Positions 1 to 8,304 of a stretch of 11,096 nt of DNA are shown piece after piece. Source of the DNA: Candidatus Aciduliprofundum sp. JdFR-45 (GTDB lineage Archaea; Thermoplasmatota; Thermoplasmata; Thermoplasmatales; JdFR-45). Every line of letters starts with the position of its first letter. Position 1 is the stretch's first letter. The notes beneath the pieces are model-generated. The model was not told the DNA's origin. It saw nothing but the letters and a program-made list of their open reading frames with translations, and made no database searches. The DNA lies in NCBI GenBank assembly GCA_002011395.1, contig MTNG01000011.1, positions 1 through 11,096 on the forward strand, written 5' to 3'. The position numbers were made by a program, and so were the translations under genes.

Positions 1-1
1 C

Positions 2-3000
2 CTCAGCGCGCCCGGCGGCGTGGTGTGTATAGAGTCCAACGGGACCGTCACCATAAGGAACGGCGGGACCATACGAAACGGGAAGACACACGGCCTGTAC
101 CTCTACCGCACGGACGCATTTCTCATAGGCGCGAACATATCGAACAACGGCGGGTATGGACTCTACGCCGTGGAATCCGCGCCCGTTATCAACAACTCGC
201 TCTTTCAGAACAACCGCGTGGGCATATACCTAAAGGACTCGCTCGGCGGCCAGCTTGACCCGTGGGGTGAGCCGGTGTACACGCCCGGCATGGACCTCGG
301 CTACTTCGTGTGGTACGACGCCGATGGATGGCACGTAAGGTGGAGCGGAAACGGTACGCAGCACCGCTTCAACGGCACGGTGAGCGCGGATGGCATAACC
401 TCCTTCACGGTCGCGGGTATGGAGTACCCGCCGGACACGTGGCTCGTTGGACCTACGACGATAGAGTTTGAAGCCTACGAGGACACGGGCGCGGAGGGTT
501 TTGACTTCACCGTGACGGGCGACAGCGTCACCTTTGACCTGTGGGTGGACGGGGAGCGGACCACCACACACGTGTACATAGGCGAGGGCGGGGTGAACCC
601 GCGCTCCATCCCCTTCACGCTCACGCCCGCGCTCACCTACGTGGACATCGTGGCCACGAAAACCCTCTCCTGCGCGGACTACGGGATGGCCTTCTCAAAC
701 TCCACCGTGAGGGTGACGGAGTACAGCAACGCGAGTTCCAACTCAGTCGGCATATACGCCATGGACAGCACCGTGGTCATTGAGAGATGCGATATAACCC
801 AGAACATGGAGGGTATTATGGTGGATGGCGGGTACGTGGAGGTTCACGACACTATTTTTTGTGGAAATGGCAGGGTCGCGCTCACCCCTCTACCCCCTCC
901 TATAATCGCCGGGGTGATCACGGGCGGGGGACTTCACATAGCCGACGCAGGGGTGAACATAAGCGGAAATCTGTTTATGGACGAATACAGCATCATGCTG
1001 GGAAATGTGAGCGGTACCGTCAGGAATAATGCAGTCATCCTTCCCTCCGCCCCTCTGATAGAGATCGCCGCTGTTATGCCTCTGGACGAGAAAGCCATAC
1101 TGATTGGTTTTTGCACCAGGCTCACCTTCACAAGCAATCTTGTGCTCGGTGGCGGCGGTGGATACAGCCTCTCAATCGGTATGGTTATGGACTCGTCAAG
1201 AATCCCCATTACGGACAACGTGTTCTCATCCACGGGCAGATACGAGTTCCAATTCAGGGAAACCACTTGGACGTTCGTAAGGAACGATACGAATTTCGCC
1301 ATGCTCGTGGACGGACAGATTTACACGAGCTATCCGACAAGTGGCATGATGAACTACCAGCTGGTCATCCGGAACAGCACGGCAACGGTTGTGAACAACG
1401 TATTCAACAACAGCGAGTACGGCATAACGGCCTACGACAGCGATGTGGATTTCGCGAACAACAGCGTCACCACTCACAGATACGCCGGACTCTACGTTGA
1501 GGGCGGACAGGCTAACGTATACTCCAGCACCTTCACCACAAACAGGACATCAGGGGTGGGCATGTGGTGCGTGAACTCTCAGGTGAACATCTCATCAGGC
1601 AACGTGTTCAGGGGCAACTACATAGGGGCATACTTCACAGGGTGTGACGGATACGTCGGAGTTGAGAACACGCTGGACTCCAACACTGTGAAAGACAACG
1701 TTTACGGCCTGTACGTCCACAACTCGTCCATAAACGTCGTTAACAACTTCATAGGGGGCAATCTGAACCCCATAACACGGGAAGGCGCGGGCGTGGTTCT
1801 CACGGACAGCAACGCCTACCCCGCGGAGATCAGGGGCAACAGGGGGCCACCGAGCTACGTGTGCATATACGTCTACAACAGCACTGCGTCCATAGTGAAC
1901 AACAACTTCACCCTCTACGGAAATGCCACCGTGCCACCGATGGACTACACGGGCATAGAGGGTGTGAACTCAACACTGCAGATATACGGAAACGCGCTCT
2001 ATGGCCTCCACGCAGATGAAGCGAACATCACATACGCTGCGGGAATAAAGCTCGTCAACTGCACGGATGTCACACTAAGCTCCAACGTGATAATGCCGAG
2101 CACTGCGCTGGGAGCAGAGGGATACCCCATAGAGGTTGCCGTGGTGCTGGAGAACACGACTGCCACTCTCAACCAGAACCGCATAGGTGGTGACAAATAC
2201 AGCACGCTCTACGGCATAATAGCATACGGCTCACACGTTTCCACAGCATGGGATACTGTAAGAGGAACAAGACTCTACGGCATATTCGTCAAGAACTCAA
2301 CTCTGCTGTGCAGCAACGACACCATAAGTGATAATGCCGAATACGGACTGTACGCCGCGTATTCACGTATCCGCGTGGAGAACAGCACCTTCTCCTACAA
2401 CGGTGGATGGGCTGTGTGGTGCATGGAGACAGAAGCGGATATAATCCACAGCACATTTGACAGAAACCTCCACGGAATATACTACGGGGATACCACGTAC
2501 AGGGGCGCGATAAGGTGGAACACTGTTAAGAACCACACGTCGTTCAGGGTTGAGCCCATACACCTGGACAGGACCGTTTATTACACGTATACCCCCGTTG
2601 GATACGGCATATTCATAAACAACACCTGTGCCAATGTATCCGATAACGCTTTCACGTACAACGCGTATGGCATATTCTACTACAACTCGAGCGGTAACAT
2701 CCTGTCTAACACCTTCGAAAAGAACCTGTGGAAGGTGATAATCCCGACGATATATAAGTTCCCACAGGTGGGCGGCGAATGCATCGTCCTGAGCTACTCG
2801 GATAACATCATGCTGGACGGGAACACCATAGCGGACGCCTACAGGGGGCTGGCAGCTGAAGAAAGCACAAATATCACAGCAACGAACACACAGACCACCA
2901 ACGTGTGGTTTGGCATCGCGGTTATGGGTGGTTCCGTAGACATAGAGTACAACACCATACACTCAGGTATGCCGGAAACAAATTATACCATAGGGATTTC

Positions 3001-3418
3001 GCTAAACCTGTGCTCCGGCACGGTGCTCAGAAATGACATCAGTGGCTTTACAGAGGGCATCCGCTTCGGAGATGTAGGAATTCTGCAGGTGACAAACAAT
3101 TACATCCTGAATAACACCGTAGGAATGCAATTCGTGGGCACAATGTACGACGGCGTGGTCAGCTTCAACGAAATCGCATACAACGAGTACGGCGTGAATC
3201 TCTCGGCCACATCATACGTGGCTACAGGCATATTGAGATACAACAACATAGAGTACAACGCCATCTACGGAGCGTATAACGCCAACACAACATACATCGT
3301 TGATATGACGCGGAACTGGTGGGGTGACCCATCCGGGCCATATCCGCTCGGCACAGGCAACCCAATCAACGAGTACGTGGACGCATCAAACCCCCTCTCC
3401 GCACCCGTGAACGTCTGA
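2..3418 (+). CDS. Large secreted right-handed beta-helix surface protein, 5' end missing
   Basis: The frame is open to the left edge of the window (codons Leu-Ser-Ala-Pro-Gly-Gly precede a GTG at 20), so the true start and any signal peptide lie outside. About 1,138 residues are visible. Nearly the whole length is built of short rungs of roughly 20-25 residues with patterns such as YGLY, VNNxF and NxxGI, typical of NosD/PbH1 parallel beta-helix repeats. It is rich in Asn, Thr, Ser and Tyr and has many N-x-S/T sequons, as expected of an exported, glycosylated archaeal envelope protein. The C-terminus carries NWWGDPSGP, a closing motif common in such proteins, and then stops with no transmembrane anchor or sorting tail visible. 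Residues about 83-203 (counted from the GTG) break the repeat pattern and form a separate domain. Ligand and function are unknown; adhesin, S-layer-associated protein and polysaccharide-active protein are all possible. Confidence 0.9.
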   Translation, partial: LSAPGGVVCIESNGTVTIRNGGTIRNGKTHGLYLYRTDAFLIGANISNNGGYGLYAVESAPVINNSLFQNNRVGIYLKDSLGGQLDPWGEPVYTPGMDLGYFVWYDADGWHVRWSGNGTQHRFNGTVSADGITSFTVAGMEYPPDTWLVGPTTIEFEAYEDTGAEGFDFTVTGDSVTFDLWVDGERTTTHVYIGEGGVNPRSIPFTLTPALTYVDIVATKTLSCADYGMAFSNSTVRVTEYSNASSNSVGIYAMDSTVVIERCDITQNMEGIMVDGGYVEVHDTIFCGNGRVALTPLPPPIIAGVITGGGLHIADAGVNISGNLFMDEYSIMLGNVSGTVRNNAVILPSAPLIEIAAVMPLDEKAILIGFCTRLTFTSNLVLGGGGGYSLSIGMVMDSSRIPITDNVFSSTGRYEFQFRETTWTFVRNDTNFAMLVDGQIYTSYPTSGMMNYQLVIRNSTATVVNNVFNNSEYGITAYDSDVDFANNSVTTHRYAGLYVEGGQANVYSSTFTTNRTSGVGMWCVNSQVNISSGNVFRGNYIGAYFTGCDGYVGVENTLDSNTVKDNVYGLYVHNSSINVVNNFIGGNLNPITREGAGVVLTDSNAYPAEIRGNRGPPSYVCIYVYNSTASIVNNNFTLYGNATVPPMDYTGIEGVNSTLQIYGNALYGLHADEANITYAAGIKLVNCTDVTLSSNVIMPSTALGAEGYPIEVAVVLENTTATLNQNRIGGDKYSTLYGIIAYGSHVSTAWDTVRGTRLYGIFVKNSTLLCSNDTISDNAEYGLYAAYSRIRVENSTFSYNGGWAVWCMETEADIIHSTFDRNLHGIYYGDTTYRGAIRWNTVKNHTSFRVEPIHLDRTVYYTYTPVGYGIFINNTCANVSDNAFTYNAYGIFYYNSSGNILSNTFEKNLWKVIIPTIYKFPQVGGECIVLSYSDNIMLDGNTIADAYRGLAAEESTNITATNTQTTNVWFGIAVMGGSVDIEYNTIHSGMPETNYTIGISLNLCSGTVLRNDISGFTEGIRFGDVGILQVTNNYILNNTVGMQFVGTMYDGVVSFNEIAYNEYGVNLSATSYVATGILRYNNIEYNAIYGAYNANTTYIVDMTRNWWGDPSGPYPLGTGNPINEYVDASNPLSAPVNV

Positions 3419-3426
3419 TAAGCCCC

Positions 3427-3443
3427 TCTTTTATTTTTATTTC
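3427..3443 (+). terminator. T-rich terminator of the beta-helix gene
   Basis: Nine bases after the TGA stop the + strand becomes an almost uninterrupted T-run (TCTTTTATTTTTATTTC) with no stem before it. Archaeal RNA polymerase commonly stops at such tracts. It lies between two converging genes, which supports the call. Confidence 0.6.
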
Positions 3444-3475
3444 TCAGCATCCCTCTGCATCCAAACTCAATTTCT

Positions 3476-3486
3476 AAAAAAAGAAA
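3476..3486 (-). terminator. T-tract terminator of the leftward YHS transcript
   Basis: Read on the minus strand this is TTTCTTTTTTT, lying 24 bases beyond the YHS stop codon. It faces the + strand T-tract at 3427-3443, so the two converging transcripts would each end in the shared gap of about 90 bases. Confidence 0.5.
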
Positions 3487-3509
3487 CGGTGGAATGGTTG
3501 CCTCTGCGC

Positions 3510-3698
3510 TCACCCGCAGCAGGAATGCCGGCGTCGCTTCACAGGCCTCGGTTTCAGATACTTCTTCGGCTTCTTCAGGAACTTCTCCCGGCAGGCCTCC
3601 GAGCAGAAGTGATAGGTCTCACCCTCGTACTCCGTTTTCCACGCCGTCCTCTCCGGGTCCACGCTCATCCCGCAGACGGGACAGACGAAGTCCCTCAT
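3510..3698 (-). CDS. YHS/TRASH-type small metal-binding protein, probable copper chaperone
   Basis: This is a 62-residue cytosolic protein. It begins CPVCGM (C6, C9) and continues with YHFCSEAC (H30, C32, C36), the thiol and His pattern of the YHS/TRASH metal-binding fold. A basic linker leads to a C-terminal HSCCG, which adds two thiols that the core domain does not need. I chose the ATG at 3698 because GGAGGT sits eight bases upstream. The frame stays open further upstream, but the extension is an Arg/Gly-rich sequence that overlaps the preceding gene. The neighbours are a Cu(I) ATPase and a TRASH regulator, so carrying Cu(I) to the pump is the likely role. Archaeal cop clusters (Sulfolobus) contain a similar small TRASH protein. 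The domain is clear; copper specificity is inferred from context. Confidence 0.88.
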   Translation of the reverse strand: MRDFVCPVCGMSVDPERTAWKTEYEGETYHFCSEACREKFLKKPKKYLKPRPVKRRRHSCCG

Positions 3699-3700
3699 GG

Positions 3701-3829
3701 TCACCGACCTCCCAAATCGCGCAGGAGCATGTACGCCCCCACGAGGAGCGAGGCGACCACCGCGGCCGCTCCGACCGCCACCGCGATCCACAGGGGCCAC
3801 CACATCTCGGCCATCTCATAGCACCACAT
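3701..3829 (-). CDS. 42-residue single-helix membrane protein in the copper locus
   Basis: This is a small gene easily missed because of its length. From the ATG at 3829 it encodes a start rich in Met, Cys and Trp ([12 protein letters not shown]1, C3, M6, M9). One strongly hydrophobic helix follows at about residues 12-37, dominated by Ala, Val and Leu, then a short polar tail ending DLGGR. The minus strand has GAGGTG eight to nine bases before the ATG. Its TGA stop is two bases from the YHS start codon, and the YHS ribosome binding site lies inside its last codons, so the two genes are almost certainly co-translated. By position-specific inside rules the basic C-terminus would face the cytosol, placing the Met/Cys end outside. 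I know no named family for it. Small Met/Trp-rich one-helix proteins, including SHOCT types, do accompany copA genes in bacteria. A role in copper binding, or as a pump accessory, is inference. Confidence 0.75.
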   Translation of the reverse strand: MWCYEMAEMWWPLWIAVAVGAAAVVASLLVGAYMLLRDLGGR

Positions 3830-3909
3830 TTCGCTTCACCTCACTTCTGCCATGTCTCCGCGGAATATCCCGTTTACTGTTCCCGTGTGGAAAGAATGCA
3901 TCGCACATC

Positions 3910-3926
3910 CTTTTCAGATTGAAAAG
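3910..3926. promoter_or_regulatory. Inverted repeat CTTTTCA-GAT-TGAAAAG, candidate copper operator
   Basis: This is a perfect 7-bp inverted repeat around a 3-bp centre. It lies in the 133-bp gap between the leftward microprotein/YHS pair and copA, ending 36 bases before the copA ATG. Its right half runs into AAAAGATAAC, the best A/T-rich candidate for the copA TATA box, so a bound protein could block or recruit the transcription machinery. The natural candidate binder is the Lrp/TRASH regulator encoded after copA. No second copy was seen before the regulator gene. Confidence 0.45.
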
Positions 3927-3962
3927 ATAACCTACATACGGGCACGGGTCCATGGCCGCCCC

Positions 3963-6380
3963 ATGACGGATGTGAGCGTAAGGGTTCGCGGGATGCACTG
4001 CGCATCCTGCGCGAAGGCGATCGAGCGCGCTTTAAGCGAGATGGACGGCGTGAAACTCGTCAGCGTGGCGTTCTCCACCGGCACCGTCCGCATCAAATAC
4101 GATGAGGACCGGGTGGGCATAAACCGCATCATGAGGGCCATAGAGGACCTCGGGTACGAGGTCGTCAGGGAGAGGAGGGAGGCAACTGTCAGGATAGGCG
4201 GCATGTCATGTGCCTCCTGCGTCAGGACCGTGGAGAGGGCTCTCGGGGGCCTTGAGGGCGTGCTGGAGGTGTCCGTGAACCTGGCCTCGGAGAGCGCCAC
4301 GGTGGTTTACGACCCGTCCGTTACAGACGTGGATGAGATAGGGATGAAGATAGACGAAACCGGCTACCGTTTCCTGGGGATAGCGGGGGAGGAAAGCGTG
4401 GACGTGGAGAGGGAGGCGAGGGAGCGGTACCTGCGGAACATGCGGAGAAAACTCCTGGTCGCATGGTCCGTGGGCCTCATAACGTTCGCCCTCACCTACG
4501 GTAGAGAGCACCTTCAGATAACGGGCCTTCCGTGGATTCTCCTGGCGCTGGCCACGCCGACCATAGCGTACGCAGGGAGGGAGATGTTCTCCGCCGCCCT
4601 GCGCTCCCTGCTTCACAGGTCCCCAGGCATGGACCTCATGTACTCCATGGGCATAGGGGCCGCGTACACCGCCAGCGTCCTCGCCACGCTGGGCGTCCTT
4701 CCGGAGGACTACCTCTTCTACGAGGCGAGCGTTCTCCTCCTGGCGTTTCTGCTCCTGGGGCGGTACCTGGAGGCGAGGGCGCGGGAGCGGACCTCCGATG
4801 CGATAAAGAAGCTCATGGCGCTTCAGCCGCGGAGGACCACGGTTCTCAGGGACGGGGCTGAGGTGGAGGTCCCCATAAGCGACGTGAAGGTGGGGGAGAT
4901 CGTCGTGGTGAGGCCCGGTGAGCGCATCCCGGTGGACGGCGTGGTCGTGGAGGGCGAGAGCTACGTGGATGAGTCCATGATCACGGGGGAGCCCATGCCC
5001 GTGCGGAAGGGCGAGGGGGATGAGGTCATAGGCGGGACGGTCAACGGCACAGGCGTTATCAAGGTGGAGGCGCGCCGCGTGGGGAAGGATACCGTTCTGG
5101 CCCAGATCATAAGGCTCGTCGAGGAGGCCCAGACCTCCAGGCCGCCCATACAGCGGCTTGCGGACAGGATAGTGGCCCACTTCATCCCCGCGGTTCTGGC
5201 AGTCGCTATCCTCTCCTTCATCTACTGGTACCTCATCGCGGGGGAGCCCCTGATATTCGCCTTCACCACGCTCATAAGCGTTCTCGTGATCGCGTGCCCG
5301 TGCGCGTTCGGCCTGGCCACGCCGACCGCGCTGACCGTCGGCATCGGCAGGGGCGCGGAGCTGGGCGTGCTGATAAAGAGGGGCGAGGTCCTGGAGGTCA
5401 CGAGAAAGGCCACCGTCGTTCTCTTCGACAAGACGGGGACGCTGACGAGGGGAAGGCCCGAGGTCCTGGAGGTGGTGACCACCGGTGCGGATATAAAGGA
5501 CCTGCTGTTCTACGCGGCCTCGGCGGAGATCCGCTCCGAGCACCCCCTCTCAAAGGCGGTGGTTCGCCGCGCGGAGGAGGCAGGAATCCACACCGCCGAG
5601 CCGGAGGAGTTCAGGGCCGTGGCGGGAAAGGGCGTGCGCGCCGTGGTGAACGGAAGGGTGGTGCTCGTGGGCAACCGCCAGTTCATGGAGGAGAACGGCG
5701 TGAGCGTTGAGCCTCTGAAGGGGGGCGTCAGGAGGATGGAGGAGCGCGCGCGGACGGCGGTGTACGTTGCGGTGGATGGAAGGCTCATGGGCGCGCTGGC
5801 GGTGGCGGACCGCATCCGGGAGGATGCAAAGGAGGTCGTGGACGCGCTCCACCGGATGGGGAAGAGGGTGGGGCTGATCACGGGCGACAGCAGGAAGGTT
5901 GCGGTGGCCATAGCAAGGGAACTGAATATTGACTACGTCCTGGCGGAGGTGCTCCCGGGGGACAAGGCGGAGAAGGTGAAGAATCTGCAGAGGGCGGGCG
6001 AGGTGGTGATCTTCGTGGGCGATGGAATAAACGACGCGCCGGCGCTGGCACAGGCGGACATAGGGATAGCGGTGTCCTCCGGAACGGACATAGCGATGGA
6101 AAGCGGGGACGTGGTCCTCATGAAAAACGACCTGCGGGACGTCATCACCGCCATAGACCTGAGCACTCGTACTCTCTCCAAGATAAAGCAGAACATATTC
6201 TGGGCGATGTTCTACAACACCCTCCTCATACCGGTGGCCGCGGGGGCGCTCTACCCCATCGCAGGCATCGCCTTCCGCCCCGAGTGGGCCGCGGGGGCCA
6301 TGGCCCTGAGCAGCGTGAGCGTGGTGAGCAACTCCCTTCTCCTCAGGAGGTACAGGCCGGAGTTGGGGAGGAATGGGTGA
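3963..6380 (+). CDS. copA: Cu(I)-exporting P1B-type ATPase CopA
   Basis: This integral membrane pump uses ATP to move Cu(I) out of the cytosol. From the ATG at 3963 it is 805 residues, close to the roughly 804 of Archaeoglobus CopA. Two heavy-metal-associated domains open the protein (GMHCASC at 10-16 and GMSCASC at 80-86). The order then is paired N-terminal helices, the actuator loop with TGEP (341-344), the metal-site CPC (445-447), the phosphorylation motif DKTGT (489-493), SEHPLS with the P1B-specific His-Pro (525-530), and GDGIND (686-691). YN (751-752) and MALSS (780-784) complete the Cu(I) signature of the last helices. The frame opens further upstream at 3852, but those 37 residues have no homology-like character and overlap the promoter region. 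There is no Shine-Dalgarno site before 3963, so a short-leader or leaderless mRNA is likely. The regulator gene follows 63 bases later on the same strand. Confidence 0.95.
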   Translation: MTDVSVRVRGMHCASCAKAIERALSEMDGVKLVSVAFSTGTVRIKYDEDRVGINRIMRAIEDLGYEVVRERREATVRIGGMSCASCVRTVERALGGLEGVLEVSVNLASESATVVYDPSVTDVDEIGMKIDETGYRFLGIAGEESVDVEREARERYLRNMRRKLLVAWSVGLITFALTYGREHLQITGLPWILLALATPTIAYAGREMFSAALRSLLHRSPGMDLMYSMGIGAAYTASVLATLGVLPEDYLFYEASVLLLAFLLLGRYLEARARERTSDAIKKLMALQPRRTTVLRDGAEVEVPISDVKVGEIVVVRPGERIPVDGVVVEGESYVDESMITGEPMPVRKGEGDEVIGGTVNGTGVIKVEARRVGKDTVLAQIIRLVEEAQTSRPPIQRLADRIVAHFIPAVLAVAILSFIYWYLIAGEPLIFAFTTLISVLVIACPCAFGLATPTALTVGIGRGAELGVLIKRGEVLEVTRKATVVLFDKTGTLTRGRPEVLEVVTTGADIKDLLFYAASAEIRSEHPLSKAVVRRAEEAGIHTAEPEEFRAVAGKGVRAVVNGRVVLVGNRQFMEENGVSVEPLKGGVRRMEERARTAVYVAVDGRLMGALAVADRIREDAKEVVDALHRMGKRVGLITGDSRKVAVAIARELNIDYVLAEVLPGDKAEKVKNLQRAGEVVIFVGDGINDAPALAQADIGIAVSSGTDIAMESGDVVLMKNDLRDVITAIDLSTRTLSKIKQNIFWAMFYNTLLIPVAAGALYPIAGIAFRPEWAAGAMALSSVSVVSNSLLLRRYRPELGRNG

Positions 6381-6403
6381 CTCCCACTCGCACCGCACAC
6401 CGG

Positions 6404-6443
6404 AAACGAAAAACGCTTATCGGATGCTGAACTACTGACCTCC
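6404..6443 (+). promoter_or_regulatory. Leaderless promoter of the copper regulator gene
   Basis: The copA-regulator gap contains CGAAAAACGCTTATC (6406-6420), resembling an archaeal BRE plus TATA pair, about 25-30 bases before the ATG at 6444. No Shine-Dalgarno sequence lies next to that ATG (the preceding bases are CTGACCTCC). Both points suit a transcript that starts at or near the initiation codon. The regulator could therefore be made independently of copA as well as by read-through. Confidence 0.5.
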
Positions 6444-6992
6444 ATGAACCTGGATGACACTGACCTACGCATCATACTCATCCTCCTGGAAAACGCGAGG
6501 GCCAGCACAGGCGAGATAGCGAAGGCGCTGGGGCTGACAAGGCCCACCGTGAGGAAGAGGATCGCGAGGCTCGAGAGCGAGGGGTACATACTCGGGTACA
6601 GGGCTGTGCTGTCCCCATCGCTGACCGGGGGCACCACGTTCCTCGTGCGCTGCCGCTCGCCCGACCTCAACGCTCTTCAGTCCATTCCCGGCGTGAGGGA
6701 GATAATGCGCACGGGGGAATCGGAGTACATCCTCAAGGTGACGACGGACGACGCGTCCCGGCTCAGGGAGATAGGGTCCGCGTGCGAGGCGATGGAGGTC
6801 ATACCCGTTCTGGAGCACCGCGAACTTCCGCCCACCCCGGACCTGAAGGTCACCTTCAGGTGCGACTACTGCGGAAAGGAGGTTGTGGGCAGCCCCCTGC
6901 ACTTCAAGGCGCACAACCGCCACTACCTCTTCTGCTGTCCCGTGTGCCTGAGGCAGTTCAGGAAGGCCACGGGAAGCGCGTCGGAGGAGTGA
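6444..6992 (+). CDS. copR: Copper-responsive transcriptional regulator, Lrp/AsnC HTH plus C-terminal TRASH domain
   Basis: This 182-residue protein has a winged helix-turn-helix of Lrp/AsnC type at residues about 1-50 (LDDTDLRIILILLENAR, then the recognition helix region TRPTVRKRIARLE). A middle RAM-like segment covers about 52-125. A C-terminal TRASH domain begins at 138: CDYC (C140, C143), then 20 residues, then C164-x3-C168 with a further C165. The spacing fits the published TRASH pattern C-x(19-22)-C-x3-C, and HYLFCCPVC is typical. Archaeal proteins of this build sense Cu(I) through the TRASH cysteines and control copA; they are called CopR or CopT by different authors. It lies directly downstream of copA on the same strand with its own likely promoter. 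Its 3' end converges with the DUF438 gene about 100 bases away. Copper as the signal is inferred from the neighbours. Confidence 0.9.
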   Translation: MNLDDTDLRIILILLENARASTGEIAKALGLTRPTVRKRIARLESEGYILGYRAVLSPSLTGGTTFLVRCRSPDLNALQSIPGVREIMRTGESEYILKVTTDDASRLREIGSACEAMEVIPVLEHRELPPTPDLKVTFRCDYCGKEVVGSPLHFKAHNRHYLFCCPVCLRQFRKATGSASEE

Positions 6993-7094
6993 CCGGGGTC
7001 TCCGAAGGTCTCGGCTATCCGCTCTCTCATCTCGTCCCCCACGCGCCTGAACTCCCGCAGGACTTCATCCTTCGTGCGCCGAGGGGCGCGTACA

Positions 7095-8303
7095 TCACTC
7101 GTCCAGCAGCCTCTTCTCGCCCTCTATCTTCTTTATGTCCGTTATGTCCTGCGTGACCTCCAGCACGCCGAGGTACTCGCCCTTTGCGTTCCGCACGGGG
7201 AAGTAGCGGATGTATATGAGACGCCCGCCTATGTTTATCCAGAACTCCGCCACGTCCCTCCGCCCGTTTCTGAAGTCGTCTATGATCCTATTCACCACGT
7301 CTATGCTCTTCTGCGGGTGGCACTGCTGCACCTTCCGCCCTATCACGGCCTTCGTCCTTATGAATATTCTATCCTTTGACTGGTTGAAGTACCTGACCGT
7401 GTTCTCGCTGTCCACAAAGGTTATGTCCACAGGAAGGGTGTTCAGAATGCCCTCCAGTTGCTCCTTCGTGAGGGTGCCCGTCTCAAACGATACCATGCCC
7501 TCCACAGCGTCCACCCCTACCTCGGGGGCCTCGTCCGGCATGGGCTCGGGAACGAAACAGCAGTACCCCACCTCGTCGAATTCCTTCCGTGTGGCGCGCC
7601 ACTCCTCCTCGCTGAACAGACGGAGTGCAGTCGGGAACAGCACGTTGTTCTCCTTGTAGAAGTGGCTCACGAACATCTCGTTCAGGAGGAGCGAGTGGTC
7701 CATCAGGGCCTTCGCGAATTCCCTGAAGTCCCCGGGGTTCTCCAGCGCTGCGTATATCGCCCTCTTGGTCTCCCTGATCCTGTCGTGCTCCATCCACATT
7801 ATGGCGGGCGGCTGCGTCACGCCGTGCTTCTCCAGGTACGGGAAGAGCACGTTTTCCTCCCTGAGGTAGTGCTTCTCCGCCTCCCTCAGGTGCTTCGCTA
7901 TCCTCTTCGCCTCCCCGAGCGCGTCCGCGGCGTTCTCAAACGAGCCCGCCTCCGCTATCCTCCTCGCGACCTCCCTGAGTTTCTCGGCCATCTCCATCTG
8001 CATTCTGTGCTCCTCCATGAGGATGTACACGGGGTGCCACGGGGGGAGCGAGGGGCGCTCCCCCTCCACCGCCTCGCGGAGCACGCTGAGGTGCAGGTCG
8101 CAGAACTTCTGGATCTCCTCGGGGGGCATCCCCTCCTTTATGAGCTCCTCCTCTATCCGGGCTATGTCTAAGGGCGTCAGGCCCTTTATGGCGTCCCTGA
8201 ACTCCTCCCTGACCTCCTCGGGGTCCGCACCTTCATGCAGGCGCCTGAGGAGTTCCTTCACACTCTTCCTCTTCTCGTCGGCATCCCCAAGCATCTCGCT
8301 CAT
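7095..8303 (-). CDS. DUF438 / hemerythrin / PAS multidomain sensor protein
   Basis: This 402-residue cytosolic protein has three parts. The first is a DUF438 helical region (about 1-75, SVKELLRRLHEG to GMPPEEIQKFCDLH). The second is a hemerythrin HHE bundle (about 88-225). The third is a PAS domain (about 278-395) ending TQDITDIKKIEGEKRLL. Likely di-iron ligands are H90, H99, H138, H145, E149, H173, H203, H214 and E218, in repeated H...HxxxE settings (HYLREE and HFYKEN). The PAS part keeps a QCHPQKS motif (C328, H329) whose Cys or His might hold a cofactor. Hemerythrin-like centres bind O2 or NO, so a stress-sensing or scavenging role fits. There is no DNA-binding or kinase domain, so the output is unknown. 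I prefer the ATG at 8303, which leaves TGAGATG with the hcp stop, over a GTG nine bases upstream because family members start with MSE-like sequence. The pair is evidently one operon, with DUF438 second. Confidence 0.9.
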   Translation of the reverse strand: MSEMLGDADEKRKSVKELLRRLHEGADPEEVREEFRDAIKGLTPLDIARIEEELIKEGMPPEEIQKFCDLHLSVLREAVEGERPSLPPWHPVYILMEEHRMQMEMAEKLREVARRIAEAGSFENAADALGEAKRIAKHLREAEKHYLREENVLFPYLEKHGVTQPPAIMWMEHDRIRETKRAIYAALENPGDFREFAKALMDHSLLLNEMFVSHFYKENNVLFPTALRLFSEEEWRATRKEFDEVGYCCFVPEPMPDEAPEVGVDAVEGMVSFETGTLTKEQLEGILNTLPVDITFVDSENTVRYFNQSKDRIFIRTKAVIGRKVQQCHPQKSIDVVNRIIDDFRNGRRDVAEFWINIGGRLIYIRYFPVRNAKGEYLGVLEVTQDITDIKKIEGEKRLLDE

Positions 8304-8304
8304 C

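Noticed and set aside
20..3418. CRISPR or tandem DNA repeats inside the beta-helix gene
   Set aside because: The repeats are at protein level (degenerate rungs). The DNA does not show regularly spaced identical repeats.
3699..3803. Longer YHS protein starting upstream of 3698
   Set aside because: The added residues are low-complexity Arg/Gly sequence in another frame of the microprotein gene, and a strong ribosome site sits at the internal ATG.
3852..3962. Upstream extension of copA (37 more residues from an ATG at 3852)
   Set aside because: The extra residues do not resemble a CopA N-terminus, and the region holds the divergent promoter and palindrome. Starting at 3963 gives the usual family length.
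4206..5543. Long open frame antisense to copA
   Set aside because: Its His/Arg/Gly/Leu-rich translation is what G+C-rich coding DNA gives on the opposite strand, and copA motifs are unmistakable on the other side.
6424..6438. Four-codon upstream ORF (ATG CTG AAC TAC TGA) before the copper regulator
   Set aside because: The promoter position suggests that transcription starts at or after this point, so it would not be in the mRNA.
7458..8171. 237-codon + strand frame opposite the DUF438 gene
   Set aside because: It is rich in Leu, Arg, His and Val with no motif, and is fully explained by the minus-strand gene.
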